A program made the translations under genes and the position numbers. From Caldilineae bacterium (GTDB taxonomy: Bacteria; Chloroflexota; Anaerolineae; Epilineales; Epilineaceae), in contig JACKBJ010000005.1 in the NCBI GenBank assembly GCA_020634625.1, positions 1-64,000 of the forward strand: a stretch of 64,000 bases of DNA. The letters run 5' to 3'. The notes under the pieces were generated by a model that searched no databases, was not told the origin of the DNA, and saw only the letters and a list, made by a program, of their open reading frames with translations. Below, one piece after another: positions 43,686-55,585 of the stretch (position 1 is the stretch's first letter; each line of letters starts with the position of its first letter).

Positions 43686-45071
43686 ATGTCCCACACGCCT
43701 TGCCTCAGGTCCCTATCCGCCGACGGCGGTGCTGCGCGATCCGCCCGCGTGCCGGCCGTCCTGATCGCCGTCGCGCTGGCCACCGCCATCACGCTCGGCT
43801 TCGGGCTTGCCGCCGGCGCCGGCCATCCGGCCCGCGCCCAGGGCCAGGCGCCCGAATGCACGACGACCCGCGACAAGCGCGCCGAGCCGAGCCGGATCAA
43901 GCTGGGCGAGCGCGTCACGGTCACGCTCGAGGTCGGCGGCAACTGCCCGCCGCGCGAGCAGAAGGTCGATGTCGTGCTGGTCATCGACCGGTCGAGCTCC
44001 ATGGGCAGCGGTCCCACCAGCGCGCTGCAGGCGGCCAAGGATGCCGCGACGGGCTTTGTCGACGCCATCAACCCGCAGCTGGTGCACGTGGGCGTGATCG
44101 CCTTCGACGACGTCATCGAGGAGATGGCCTACCTCAGCGACGACAAAGCGGTGCTGCGCCGGGCCATCGCCGATATCCAGGGCAATCAGGGCACCAACCT
44201 GGTCGACTCGTTGGAAGCCGGCCGGCGCATGGTCACCAGCGCCGGCGCGCGCGCCGACGCCGTCAAGGCCATCGTCTTCCTGACCGACGGCAACCATTCG
44301 GTCAACCGCCCAGACATTTCCGAGATCGACCGGGTGATCGCCCAGGTGCGGGCCGACGGCATCGTCACCTATGCCATCGGGCTCGGCCGCGGCGCCGACG
44401 CGGCGACCCTGCGCAAGATCGCTGGTGACCCGGACCACTTCTTCGACAGCCCGACGCCGGCCGAGCTGGCCGACATCTTCCTACAGATCGCCGGGCGCAT
44501 CGAGGCCGCGGTGCTCTTCCTCGACCTGACCATCGAGGACATCGTGCCGGCCAACATGCGCTACATCGCCGGCTCGAGCCAGCCGCCGGCCCAGTGGGAC
44601 GCCGCCGCGCGCAGCCTCACCTGGAAGCTGCAGAACGTGCCGGCCGCCGGCGCCCGGCTGGTCTACCGGGTCGAGCCGACCGAGGTCGGCCGGCATCCGA
44701 CCAACGTCGAGGCGCGCGCGCGCTACACCGACGGCTTCGACCACCGTGGCGAGCTGGTCTTCCCGGTGCCCATCGTCGAGGTCGTCCCGGGCGAGACCGG
44801 CGCCGGCTGCGTCTGTCGCATCACGCGGCTCAAGGCGCCGCAGTCGGCCATCGACCTGGCCCTGGCCAACCCGGACCGGATCTGGGGCTGGAACCGGCTG
44901 CTGGACGAGGGCAAGCCCGGCTCGCCGCCCTGGCCCGAGCCCGGCTACGACGCGCCGCCGAACCCGCGCCGCACCTGCCTGGACATCTGGAACCGGGGCA
45001 TTCCCTACCATCCGCTGTTCAACAGCGTGGTCTGGCGTGCGGGCTGCACCGAGGGGCCGGCCGCTCCCTGA
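43686..45071 (+). CDS. Secreted VWA / DUF11-like protein, copy 1
   Basis: The 461-aa product has a Sec signal peptide (ending about residue 52), a two-Cys module (ECTTTRDK ... GGNCPP), a VWA domain with MIDAS DRSSSMG and LTDGNH, a DUF11-like beta domain (MRYIAGSSQPPAQWDAAARS), and an 85-residue C-terminal domain with four conserved cysteines beginning CVCRITRLKAPQ and ending GCTEGPA. ATG 43686 follows GGAGA. The paralog at 45151 has the same layout. Probably exported; ligand unknown. Confidence 0.88.
   Translation: MSHTPCLRSLSADGGAARSARVPAVLIAVALATAITLGFGLAAGAGHPARAQGQAPECTTTRDKRAEPSRIKLGERVTVTLEVGGNCPPREQKVDVVLVIDRSSSMGSGPTSALQAAKDAATGFVDAINPQLVHVGVIAFDDVIEEMAYLSDDKAVLRRAIADIQGNQGTNLVDSLEAGRRMVTSAGARADAVKAIVFLTDGNHSVNRPDISEIDRVIAQVRADGIVTYAIGLGRGADAATLRKIAGDPDHFFDSPTPAELADIFLQIAGRIEAAVLFLDLTIEDIVPANMRYIAGSSQPPAQWDAAARSLTWKLQNVPAAGARLVYRVEPTEVGRHPTNVEARARYTDGFDHRGELVFPVPIVEVVPGETGAGCVCRITRLKAPQSAIDLALANPDRIWGWNRLLDEGKPGSPPWPEPGYDAPPNPRRTCLDIWNRGIPYHPLFNSVVWRAGCTEGPAAP
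44821..45064 (+). repeat. Near-identical repeat, copy 1 (C-terminal coding region)
   Basis: This 244-bp stretch matches 46211-46454 with only three differences (two near 44844-44846 and one near 45038), though the rest of the two genes has clearly diverged. Confidence 0.9.
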
Positions 45072-45150
45072 TCGATCCGACCGGCCCGCATGGCCGGCCA
45101 TCCGACCTGTTTCCGTCCGTCGCTCGCGTCCGTTGCCAAGGAGCTCGCGC

Positions 45151-46461
45151 ATGCCCCGCCGACTCGTCCGATCGATTCCCGTCGCCCTGCTCGGCCTGAG
45201 CCTGCTGGTCGGCCCGACCGGCGAGGTTCGGGCCCAGGGCGAGCCGCCGGTCTGCCAGATCACGCGCGACAAGACCGCCGGGCCGAGCCCGGTCCGGCTG
45301 GGCGATCCGGTGACGGTGCGCCTGGATCTGGCCGGCCGCTGCCCCAAGCGCGAGATCAAGGCCGACGTGGTGCTGGTGATCGACCGCTCGCGATCGATGG
45401 TCGACAACGGCAAGCTCGACGCCGCCATGGCGGCCGCCACCACCTTCGTCGACACCGTCGACCCGCAGCTGGTGCACGTCGGCCTGGTGGCCTTCGATGC
45501 CGTGGTCGAGGAGCTGTCCTACCTCAGCGACGATCGAGCCGCCCTCAAGCGCGCCATCGCCGGTATCACCTGGGGCCTCGGCACCAACCTGGTCGACTCG
45601 CTCGAGGCCGGCCGCCGCATGGTCACCAGCGCCGGCGCGCGCCCGGACGCCAAGCCGGTGCTGGTCTTCCTGACCGACGGCCGGCATCGGGTCCAGCAGC
45701 CGCCGCTCTCGGACATCTACCGCGTCATCGCCCGCATGCAGGCCGACGGGGTGACGGCCTACGCGATCGGCCTGGGCAACGACGTCGAGGCGCCGATCCT
45801 GCGCCAGATCGCCGGCGATCCGGCGCGCTACGCCTTCAGCCCCGGTCCGGCCGAGCTCGAACAGATCTTCCTGGGCATCGCCGGCCGCATCGAGGCCAGC
45901 GTGCTCTTCGAGACGGTCACGGTCGAGGACATCCTGCCGGCCAACATGCGCTACGAGGTCGGCTCGGCCCAGCCCCCGGCGGTCTGGGACGCCCGCGGCC
46001 GCAGCCTGACCTGGACCCTGAGCCAGGTGCCCGAGGCCGGAATCGGCCTCAGCTTCCGCGTCTTCCCGACCGAGCCCGGGCAGCATCCGACCAACGTCGA
46101 GGCGCGCGCCCGCTTTCGGGACGGCTTCGACCAGCCCGGCGAGGTCGTCTTCCCGGTGCCCATCGTCGAGGTCCTGCCGGGCGAGCCGGGCTCGGGCTGC
46201 GTCTGCCGCATCACGCGGCTCAAGGCGCCGCAGCCAGCCATCGACCTGGCCCTGGCCAACCCGGACCGGATCTGGGGCTGGAACCGGCTGCTGGACGAGG
46301 GCAAGCCCGGCTCGCCGCCCTGGCCCGAGCCCGGCTACGACGCGCCGCCGAACCCGCGCCGCACCTGCCTGGACATCTGGAACCGGGGCATTCCCTACCA
46401 TCCGCTGTTCAACAGCGTGGTCTGGCGCGCGGGCTGCACCGAGGGGCCGGCCGGGCCCTAG
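45151..46461 (+). CDS. Secreted VWA / DUF11-like protein, copy 2
   Basis: The 436-aa product starts at ATG 45151 after AAGGAG at 7 nt. It has a signal peptide ending VRAQG, the two-Cys module (VCQITRDK and GRCPKR), VWA with DRSRSM and LTDGRH, a DUF11-like domain (MRYEVGSAQPPAVWDARGRS), and the same C-terminal four-Cys domain as copy 1. Its last about 244 bp are almost identical in DNA to copy 1, whereas the VWA part is much more diverged. It is 79 bp behind copy 1. Its TAG stop shares the CTAG palindrome with the stop of the convergent SLC13 gene. Confidence 0.88.
   Translation: MPRRLVRSIPVALLGLSLLVGPTGEVRAQGEPPVCQITRDKTAGPSPVRLGDPVTVRLDLAGRCPKREIKADVVLVIDRSRSMVDNGKLDAAMAAATTFVDTVDPQLVHVGLVAFDAVVEELSYLSDDRAALKRAIAGITWGLGTNLVDSLEAGRRMVTSAGARPDAKPVLVFLTDGRHRVQQPPLSDIYRVIARMQADGVTAYAIGLGNDVEAPILRQIAGDPARYAFSPGPAELEQIFLGIAGRIEASVLFETVTVEDILPANMRYEVGSAQPPAVWDARGRSLTWTLSQVPEAGIGLSFRVFPTEPGQHPTNVEARARFRDGFDQPGEVVFPVPIVEVLPGEPGSGCVCRITRLKAPQPAIDLALANPDRIWGWNRLLDEGKPGSPPWPEPGYDAPPNPRRTCLDIWNRGIPYHPLFNSVVWRAGCTEGPAGP
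46211..46454 (+). repeat. Near-identical repeat, copy 2 (C-terminal coding region)
   Basis: Second copy of the 244-bp repeat, offset 1390 bp from the first, in the same orientation and reading frame. Confidence 0.9.
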
Positions 46462-48332
46462 CCGAAGGGGAAGATCAGCGGCAGGGTCAGCAGCGTGGCC
46501 AGCAGCATGAGCAGCAGCAGCGGCAGGCCGACGCGCAGGTAGTCGGCGAAGCGGTAGCCGCCGGCGGCCATGACCAGGGTGTTGACCGGCGAGGCCACCG
46601 GCGAGGCGAAGGCCATCGAGGCCGCGATGGCCACCGTCATCAGAAAGGCCTGGGGCCGGACGCCGATCGTCGTGGCGGCCGATAGGGCGATCGGTCCGAT
46701 CAGCACCGCCGTGGCCGTGTTCGACAGGACCTGGGTGAAGGCGCTGGTGAGCAGGAAGAGCCCGGCCATCACCGCCAGCGGGCCGGCTCCGCCCAGGCCG
46801 GCGACCAGCGATCGCGCGGCCAGGTCGACCAGCTCGACCCGTTCGAGGGCCAGGCTGAGCGGCAGCATGCCGGCGATCAGGATCACGCTGCGCCAGTCGA
46901 TGGCCTCGTAGGCCTGGTCGATGCTCAGGCATCCGCTCAGCACCAGGAACAGGGCCGCCAGCAGCGCGGCGGTCACCAGCGGCAGCAGGTTGGTGGCCAT
47001 CACGAGCACCATGCCGGCCAGCGCCAGGGCAGCCAAGGGCGCCTTGCGGTAGCTGCGCCGGCCGATCATGACCTCGGGCTGGCCCATGACCACGAAGTCG
47101 CGGCGCAGGGCGCGCAGGGCCAGGATGCGCTCCCAGGTGCCCTGGACCAGCAGGATGTCGCCGAAGGCCAGCCGGCCCCGGTCGAGGTCGACCGGCGCGT
47201 CGGCGCCGGGCCGGTGGATGCCCAGCACGGTCAGCTGGTAGCGTTGGCGAAAGGCGGCCTCGGCCAGGCTCTGGCCGATGAGCGCCGAGCGCGGCGGCAG
47301 CAGCAGCTCGGCCACGCCCGCCTCCTGGTCGATCAGCGCCCCCTCGTCCTCGGGTCCGGCCGCCTGGACGCCCAGGTCGAGCCGCGCGGCGGCATGCCAG
47401 ACGTCCTGGCTCTCGCCCTCGACCAGGAGCAGGTCGCCGGCGGCCAGCCGGGTCTCGGCGTCCGGCACGATCAGCTCGACCGGAGCCTCGGCGGAGCCAC
47501 GGCGCAGCGACCCGATCGCGCCGGCTCGCGGCCTGGCCCGTCGCAGCTCGAGCAGGGTCACCCGATGCTCGGCGCGCAGGGCCGACTCGGCCAGGCTGCG
47601 GCCGACCAGGGGCGAGGCGCGGCGAACCCGCAGCCGGAACAGCGTGTCGGGCAGCCGGTAGAGCTGCAGCAGCTCGGCCGGCTCGGGCAGGCGCTGGGGC
47701 TCGCCGCGCTCGCGTCGATCGGGCAGCAGGCGCCGGCCGGGTCCGAGCAGGTAGCCCAGGCCGACCAGGAGCAGCACCAGGCCGGCCGGGCTGAAGCTGA
47801 AGAAGCCGAAGGGCTGCTGGCCGGACTCGGCCAGCAGCTCGCTGACGACGATGTTGGGCGGCGTGCCGATGAGGGTCATCGCGCCGCCGAGGAGGGCGCC
47901 GAAGGAGAGCGGCATCAGCAGGCGCGAGGGCGCCAGGCCGGCGCCGCCGGCCAGGCTGATGACGGCCGGCAGCAACACGGCGACCGTGCCGGTGTCGCTC
48001 ATGACGCCCGAGAGCAGGGCCACGCTCAGCATCACGGCCGTCATCAAGCGGGTCTCGCTGGTGCCGGCCAGGGCCAGGATGCGTCGGCCGATCGCGCCGG
48101 CCAGACCGGTCTGCATCACGCCGCCGCCGACCACGAAGAGCGCGGCGATGGTCAGCACCACCGGGTGGCTGAAGCCCGAGACGGCTTCCTCGGGCCCGAT
48201 CAGGCCCGACAGGGCCAGCGCCACGACCACGCAGAGCGCCACCACGTCGACGCGCAGCCATTCGGTGACGAAGAGCAGAATCGCGACGGCCAGGATCGAC
48301 AGCGCGATCCACATGTCGGGCGTCAGGCCCAT
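46458..48332 (-). CDS. SLC13-family transporter with two RCK_C (TrkA-C) domains
   Basis: The 624-aa product starts at ATG 48332 after AGGAG at 6 nt. It has SLC13/DASS membrane halves, with ...LIGTPPNIVVS... and ...SNTATAVLIGPI... as family motifs, separated by a soluble middle region of about 200 residues containing two RCK_C-type units (residues roughly 225-310 and 345-415). Members move dicarboxylates or sulfate with sodium; the substrate is unknown. It converges on VWA copy 2, with stops sharing CTAG at 46458-46461, and diverges from the UvrA-like gene. Confidence 0.87.
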   Translation of the reverse strand: MGLTPDMWIALSILAVAILLFVTEWLRVDVVALCVVVALALSGLIGPEEAVSGFSHPVVLTIAALFVVGGGVMQTGLAGAIGRRILALAGTSETRLMTAVMLSVALLSGVMSDTGTVAVLLPAVISLAGGAGLAPSRLLMPLSFGALLGGAMTLIGTPPNIVVSELLAESGQQPFGFFSFSPAGLVLLLVGLGYLLGPGRRLLPDRRERGEPQRLPEPAELLQLYRLPDTLFRLRVRRASPLVGRSLAESALRAEHRVTLLELRRARPRAGAIGSLRRGSAEAPVELIVPDAETRLAAGDLLLVEGESQDVWHAAARLDLGVQAAGPEDEGALIDQEAGVAELLLPPRSALIGQSLAEAAFRQRYQLTVLGIHRPGADAPVDLDRGRLAFGDILLVQGTWERILALRALRRDFVVMGQPEVMIGRRSYRKAPLAALALAGMVLVMATNLLPLVTAALLAALFLVLSGCLSIDQAYEAIDWRSVILIAGMLPLSLALERVELVDLAARSLVAGLGGAGPLAVMAGLFLLTSAFTQVLSNTATAVLIGPIALSAATTIGVRPQAFLMTVAIAASMAFASPVASPVNTLVMAAGGYRFADYLRVGLPLLLLMLLATLLTLPLIFPFG

Positions 48333-48665
48333 GGGGTGCTCCTGGGGGATGCCTCGATGCACCGGCCCGCGCGCCGGCGGCGGCGGGAGTGGGGGCGGGT
48401 GGTTCGATCGGTCGGACGGCTGCCGATTGTAGCAGCGCCGCCGGTGCCGCCGGGTCGGCCGAGCAGCCGTCGCCGCTCGGTGCGGCCCGCGAGGGGTGCC
48501 GATGTCGCCGTGACCCCGGCCTGGCCGATCCGCTTGCGCCGGGGGCGGGGCGCGCATAGAGTCACACGGCCCTGCGAGCGGGCGCCGCGTCGAAGGCGGC
48601 TGCCGCACCGAGGCCGGCCCAGGCTCGGCCGGCGGCGCCGCCCCAGCGATGGAGATGGGATTCGC
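48333..48665. other. Divergent intergenic region
   Basis: This 333-bp gap holds a promoter at 48534-48562 for the UvrA-like gene. No ORF is supported and no other motif was found. Confidence 0.5.
48534..48562 (+). promoter_or_regulatory. Probable promoter of the UvrA-like gene
   Basis: TTGCGC (48534-48539) and TAGAGT (48557-48562) with a 17-bp spacer, about 100 nt before the ATG. Confidence 0.5.
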
Positions 48666-51047
<2,382 letters not shown>

Positions 51048-51142
51048 CCTTCCGTGCCCCGGGACGGGGCGTCGCCGGATCCCTGCCTGCCGGTGAAGGG
51101 TCGGACGGGCGGCCCGGCCGGATTCACCCGGATTCCGCGCTG

Positions 51143-51151
51143 TGCTATGTT
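51143..51151 (+). promoter_or_regulatory. Extended -10 upstream of the permease pair
   Basis: TGCTATGTT fits TGn followed by a -10 hexamer (TATGTT, 51146-51151). The leader would be about 135 nt. Confidence 0.45.
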
Positions 51152-51294
51152 GGGGTCGCGCCCTGCCACCCGGTGCCTGACGACCGTCGGCGGCCGGGAG
51201 GATGGGACGCGATACCGTCCGGACCCGCCCGACCGGCTGGACCGAGGCGTCCGCGCGGGTTGAGGCTGCGGCCAGCCGCCACGGGAGCCGTCGA

Positions 51295-52290
51295 ATGTCG
51301 AAGCCGGATGTTCAGACGCAGGACCGAACGACGCGGCGGCGCGGTCGATCGATCCGTCGCTCGAGCTTCCAACGGGCCCTTGCCGCCCTCGTGACCCTGA
51401 TCCTGGTCAACGCCCTGGCCTGGATGCTGACGGACTTTCTGCGCCTGCGCCGATTCGAGCCGGGTCGGCCCTGGGAGCTCTCGGCGGCTTTGCGGGGCTA
51501 CGTCGCCTATGTGACCGCCATTCCCCATGGCCGCTTGGGGCAGATGCCTGGAACCGGCCAAGAGGCGATCGCGACGGTCCTGGCAGCGGCCTTGCCAAAG
51601 AGCTTGCTCCTGCTCGGACTGGCCGTCGCCGCCTCGGCGATCGGTGGCATCTTCCTCGGCTACCTCGCGGTCGATCGGCGGCGTGGCCAGGCTCGGGATG
51701 GCCTGCTCGTGGCGAGCATCATCGGCTTCTCCATGCCGGCCTTCTACGTCGGTCTGCTCGGGCTCCAGTCCGGATATTGGCTGCGCAAGGTCACGGGCAG
51801 CGGGTTCTGGGTCCTGCCTTCGGGCGGGTTCGGCCTCGATCGTCACCTCATCCTGCCCGGCATCGCCCTATCCGTGCGACCGATGACCGAGATCGCCCGC
51901 CTGACCTCGATCCTGATGGAGGACCAGCTCGGCGAGGACTACGTTCGAACCGCCAAGGCCAAGGGGCTCTCCTGGCGTCGCGTGGCGATGCGGCATGTCC
52001 TGCGCCGGGTCCTGGGCACCATCGTCACGGCCATCGGCAACACGACCCAGTACCTGGTCAGCTCGCTCATCGTCGTCGAGGTCTTCTTTCGGTGGCCCGG
52101 GGTCGGCCTCCTGCTGGCGCGGGCGATCGCGCCGCGGACCGATGGCCGGGAGAGCTTCAACGTGCTGTTCGAGCCGGACCTGGTGGCGGGGCTGGTCAGC
52201 GGACTGGCCTTGCTGGCGATCTCGATCAACCTGAGCTCCGACCTGATCGCCCGGAGGCTCGATCCGAACCTGGGACGCGAGCGGTCATGA
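51295..52290 (+). CDS. OppB/DppB-type ABC transporter permease
   Basis: The 331-aa product starts at ATG 51295 after GGGAG and has six hydrophobic segments plus the permease loop EDYVRTAKAKGLSWRRVAMRHVL, the EAA motif of binding-protein-dependent importers for peptides, nickel or similar solutes. An N-terminal basic stretch precedes the first segment. It is coupled by an ATGA overlap to an OppC-type permease. No ATPase or binding protein is next to the pair. Confidence 0.87.
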   Translation: MSKPDVQTQDRTTRRRGRSIRRSSFQRALAALVTLILVNALAWMLTDFLRLRRFEPGRPWELSAALRGYVAYVTAIPHGRLGQMPGTGQEAIATVLAAALPKSLLLLGLAVAASAIGGIFLGYLAVDRRRGQARDGLLVASIIGFSMPAFYVGLLGLQSGYWLRKVTGSGFWVLPSGGFGLDRHLILPGIALSVRPMTEIARLTSILMEDQLGEDYVRTAKAKGLSWRRVAMRHVLRRVLGTIVTAIGNTTQYLVSSLIVVEVFFRWPGVGLLLARAIAPRTDGRESFNVLFEPDLVAGLVSGLALLAISINLSSDLIARRLDPNLGRERS

Positions 52291-53231
52291 GCGCTCGCCG
52301 AATCGCCCGGAACTGGCCGCTGGTCTCCGGACTCTGCCTCATCGGCGTGATGCTGTCCCTGGCTTTGGGCGCTCCGTGGATGGACATACCCGATCCGATG
52401 GCGCAGACCCGCTTCGTGCGGGACGAGACCGGCTACCACTGGAAGCCCTTCGAGCCGGGCGAGGTGCGCGGCTTCCCGCTGGGCACCGATTTCGACGGCC
52501 GCGACGTGCGCAGCCGGCTCATCTGGGGGCTGCGCCCCACGCTGCTGCTGGCGCTCTCCGTAGCCTTGATCCGCATCGCGCTCGCGGCCTCGGTGGGGAT
52601 CCTGGCCGGTTGGGACAGCGGAAGCAAGGGACGCCTGGCCGGAGGGCTGATCCACCTCTCCAACATGGTGCCGTTGCTGGTGGTGGCGATCGTCCTGCTG
52701 TATCTGGTCGGCGGCGGCATGCGCGCCGGCGACATGATCCTGGCCCTCAGCGTCACGGGCTGGTCCGGCGCCGCCCGGCTGGTCGCCGCTCGTGTGCGGG
52801 GGCTACGCCACGTCGGCTACATCGAAGCCGCGCGCGCGCTTGGCGCCGGGCCGGGCTTCATCCTGCGGAAGCACGTGATCCCCGCGCTGACGGGGCTGTT
52901 GCCGGTCTTGGCGGCCTTCGAGATGGCCGCGGCCCTGCTCCTGCTGGGCGAGCTCGGCTTCCTCGGCTTCTACCTCGGCGGTGGCACGATTCGCGGCGTG
53001 GCCCGCACGGACACCGCGGGCAGCTGGCTGGTCAGGATCCCTGGTCAACCGGAGCTGGGCCAGATGCTGAGCGTCGGCTGGGAGAACTTCTTTCAGTCCA
53101 AGTGGCTTTCGCTCTGGGCTGGCCTGGCCTTCGGCGTCTCGGTCGCGGCCTTTCTCTTGCTGGGCGAGGGGCTGCGGCGTGCCTGGGAAGCTCGGGCGCG
53201 ACGCCGAGTCGGGGCTCGGGCGCATCGCTGA
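52287..53231 (+). CDS. OppC/DppC-type ABC transporter permease
   Basis: The 314-aa product begins at ATG 52287, overlapping the previous stop by four bases. It has an N-terminal membrane segment, GTDFDGRDVRSRLIWGLRPT typical of DppC (usual form GTDxxGRDxxSR), and an EAA-like loop YIEAARALGAGPGFILRKHV. An extracellular insert of about 50 residues (GGGTIRGVARTDT...) is longer than usual. It forms a heteromer with the OppB-type partner; substrate unknown. Confidence 0.87.
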   Translation: MSARRIARNWPLVSGLCLIGVMLSLALGAPWMDIPDPMAQTRFVRDETGYHWKPFEPGEVRGFPLGTDFDGRDVRSRLIWGLRPTLLLALSVALIRIALAASVGILAGWDSGSKGRLAGGLIHLSNMVPLLVVAIVLLYLVGGGMRAGDMILALSVTGWSGAARLVAARVRGLRHVGYIEAARALGAGPGFILRKHVIPALTGLLPVLAAFEMAAALLLLGELGFLGFYLGGGTIRGVARTDTAGSWLVRIPGQPELGQMLSVGWENFFQSKWLSLWAGLAFGVSVAAFLLLGEGLRRAWEARARRRVGARAHR

Positions 53232-53330
53232 GGGGGTCGAGAGACCGTCCGAGCATGACCCGTCCGACGCGGAGGCGCAGTCTGCCGCATCCCGCGAGCG
53301 ACCCCCAGCCGGCGTCTCGCCCCGCCCCGC

Positions 53331-54515
53331 CTACCAACCTGCTGGCTCCACCCCCAAGCCCACACCCGCCGGCAGCGCCAGCCGTCCACGACCGACGTTC
53401 GGGAAGGCCGCCAGGTCCTCGGCCAGCAGCCCCCCGGTGGCCAGGCCGCAGGCGCGTTCGAGGCCGAGCGCGGCGGCGAGGTGCAGCGCGCCCAGGCGGC
53501 CGACGGCGCCGTCGAGCGCGCTGGTCACCACGACCTGCATACCCTGCGCGCGGGCGCGGGTCGCCAGCGCCGATGCGCGCGATGGGCCGCCCAAGAGGGC
53601 CGGCTTGAGGATCAGGCAGGCCGCCGCGCGCCGCGCCAGGACCCGCTCGGCCGCCCGTGGGTCGAGCAGGATCTCGTCGGCCGCCACGGGCACCCGGCCC
53701 AGTCGATGCACGGCCTCCAGGTCCGCCACGTCCCGTTCCGGATCGCCTTCGACCGGCGTGGGCTGCTCCACGTACTCGATGCCGTAGGGCGCCAGGCGCT
53801 CGAGCCAATCGATGGCGCGAGCCCGCGACCAACTGGCGTTGGCGTCGAGCCGGATCGCGCGGCGCGGGAGGGTCTCTGCCGACCCGATCCGGGCAGCCGT
53901 GGCGTACGAAGCAGGCGAAGCCGGGGCCCCTCCGGGGTCGTTGGCGCCGACCAGCACCGCGTGCACCGCCGCCACCCGGTCCAGGTCGCCGCGGTCCTCG
54001 CCCCTCAGCTTGAGCTTGATCGTCCGGTAGCCGGCCGCCACGGCCTCGCGCGCGGCGGCCGCGCAGGCTTCGGGCGCGTCGGCCGAGATGCTGGCGTTGA
54101 CCGGGACGCTGGCGGCGGCCGCGGGGGCGAGCCAGCGCGCCAAAGGCAGGCCGGCGCGGCGGGCGGCCAGATCGGCCAGGGCCAGGTCGACCGCCGCCAG
54201 GGCGGCCGGCGCGCGGGCGAGGAGCTCGGGCCGCGTGCCCACCAGATCCTGCATCAGCCGGCTCAGGGCGATCGGATCCGCGGGCCCGGCGTCCAGGTCC
54301 GCGAGGGGCCTGGCCAAGGCCAGCAGGGCCTGCGCCACCGCCGCCGGCTCGCCGCCGCCGAAGCCCGGCAGGGGCGCCGCCTCGCCGAAACCGGCCCGGC
54401 CCGAGTCGTCGCGCACGCGGACGACCCAGCCCTCGCGCCAGCGCAGGCTGCCGAAGGCGGTGACGAAGGGCCGACGGAAGGCCAGGCGGTAGGGACGGGT
54501 CTCCAGCCGGATCAT
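53331..54515 (-). CDS. menC: o-Succinylbenzoate synthase (MenC), enolase superfamily
   Basis: The 394-aa product has an N-terminal capping domain starting MIRLETRPYRLAFRRPF and a barrel with the catalytic Lys of KLKLRG, metal ligands RLDANASW, YVEQPTP and VAADEILL, and the second Lys of LILKPALLGG. It dehydrates SHCHC to o-succinylbenzoate. Similar proteins act as N-acylamino acid racemases or dipeptide epimerases, but the place 13 bp behind menA in the men cluster favours MenC. A 20-residue insertion lies near 190-210. The start ATG 54515 has only a weak GAGG. Confidence 0.87.
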   Translation of the reverse strand: MIRLETRPYRLAFRRPFVTAFGSLRWREGWVVRVRDDSGRAGFGEAAPLPGFGGGEPAAVAQALLALARPLADLDAGPADPIALSRLMQDLVGTRPELLARAPAALAAVDLALADLAARRAGLPLARWLAPAAAASVPVNASISADAPEACAAAAREAVAAGYRTIKLKLRGEDRGDLDRVAAVHAVLVGANDPGGAPASPASYATAARIGSAETLPRRAIRLDANASWSRARAIDWLERLAPYGIEYVEQPTPVEGDPERDVADLEAVHRLGRVPVAADEILLDPRAAERVLARRAAACLILKPALLGGPSRASALATRARAQGMQVVVTSALDGAVGRLGALHLAAALGLERACGLATGGLLAEDLAAFPNVGRGRLALPAGVGLGVEPAGW

Positions 54516-54528
54516 CGGCCGGAGCGCC

Positions 54529-55476
<948 letters not shown>

Positions 55477-55585
55477 GTGGGGCTCCGGGATGCGGGGGCG
55501 GCGCTTGGACCTGCGGATCTTCGGCTCGGTGACGTCTGGCGCGCGGCTCGCCGGATCGACCGCTCGGCGACCGGAACCGCCCGGC

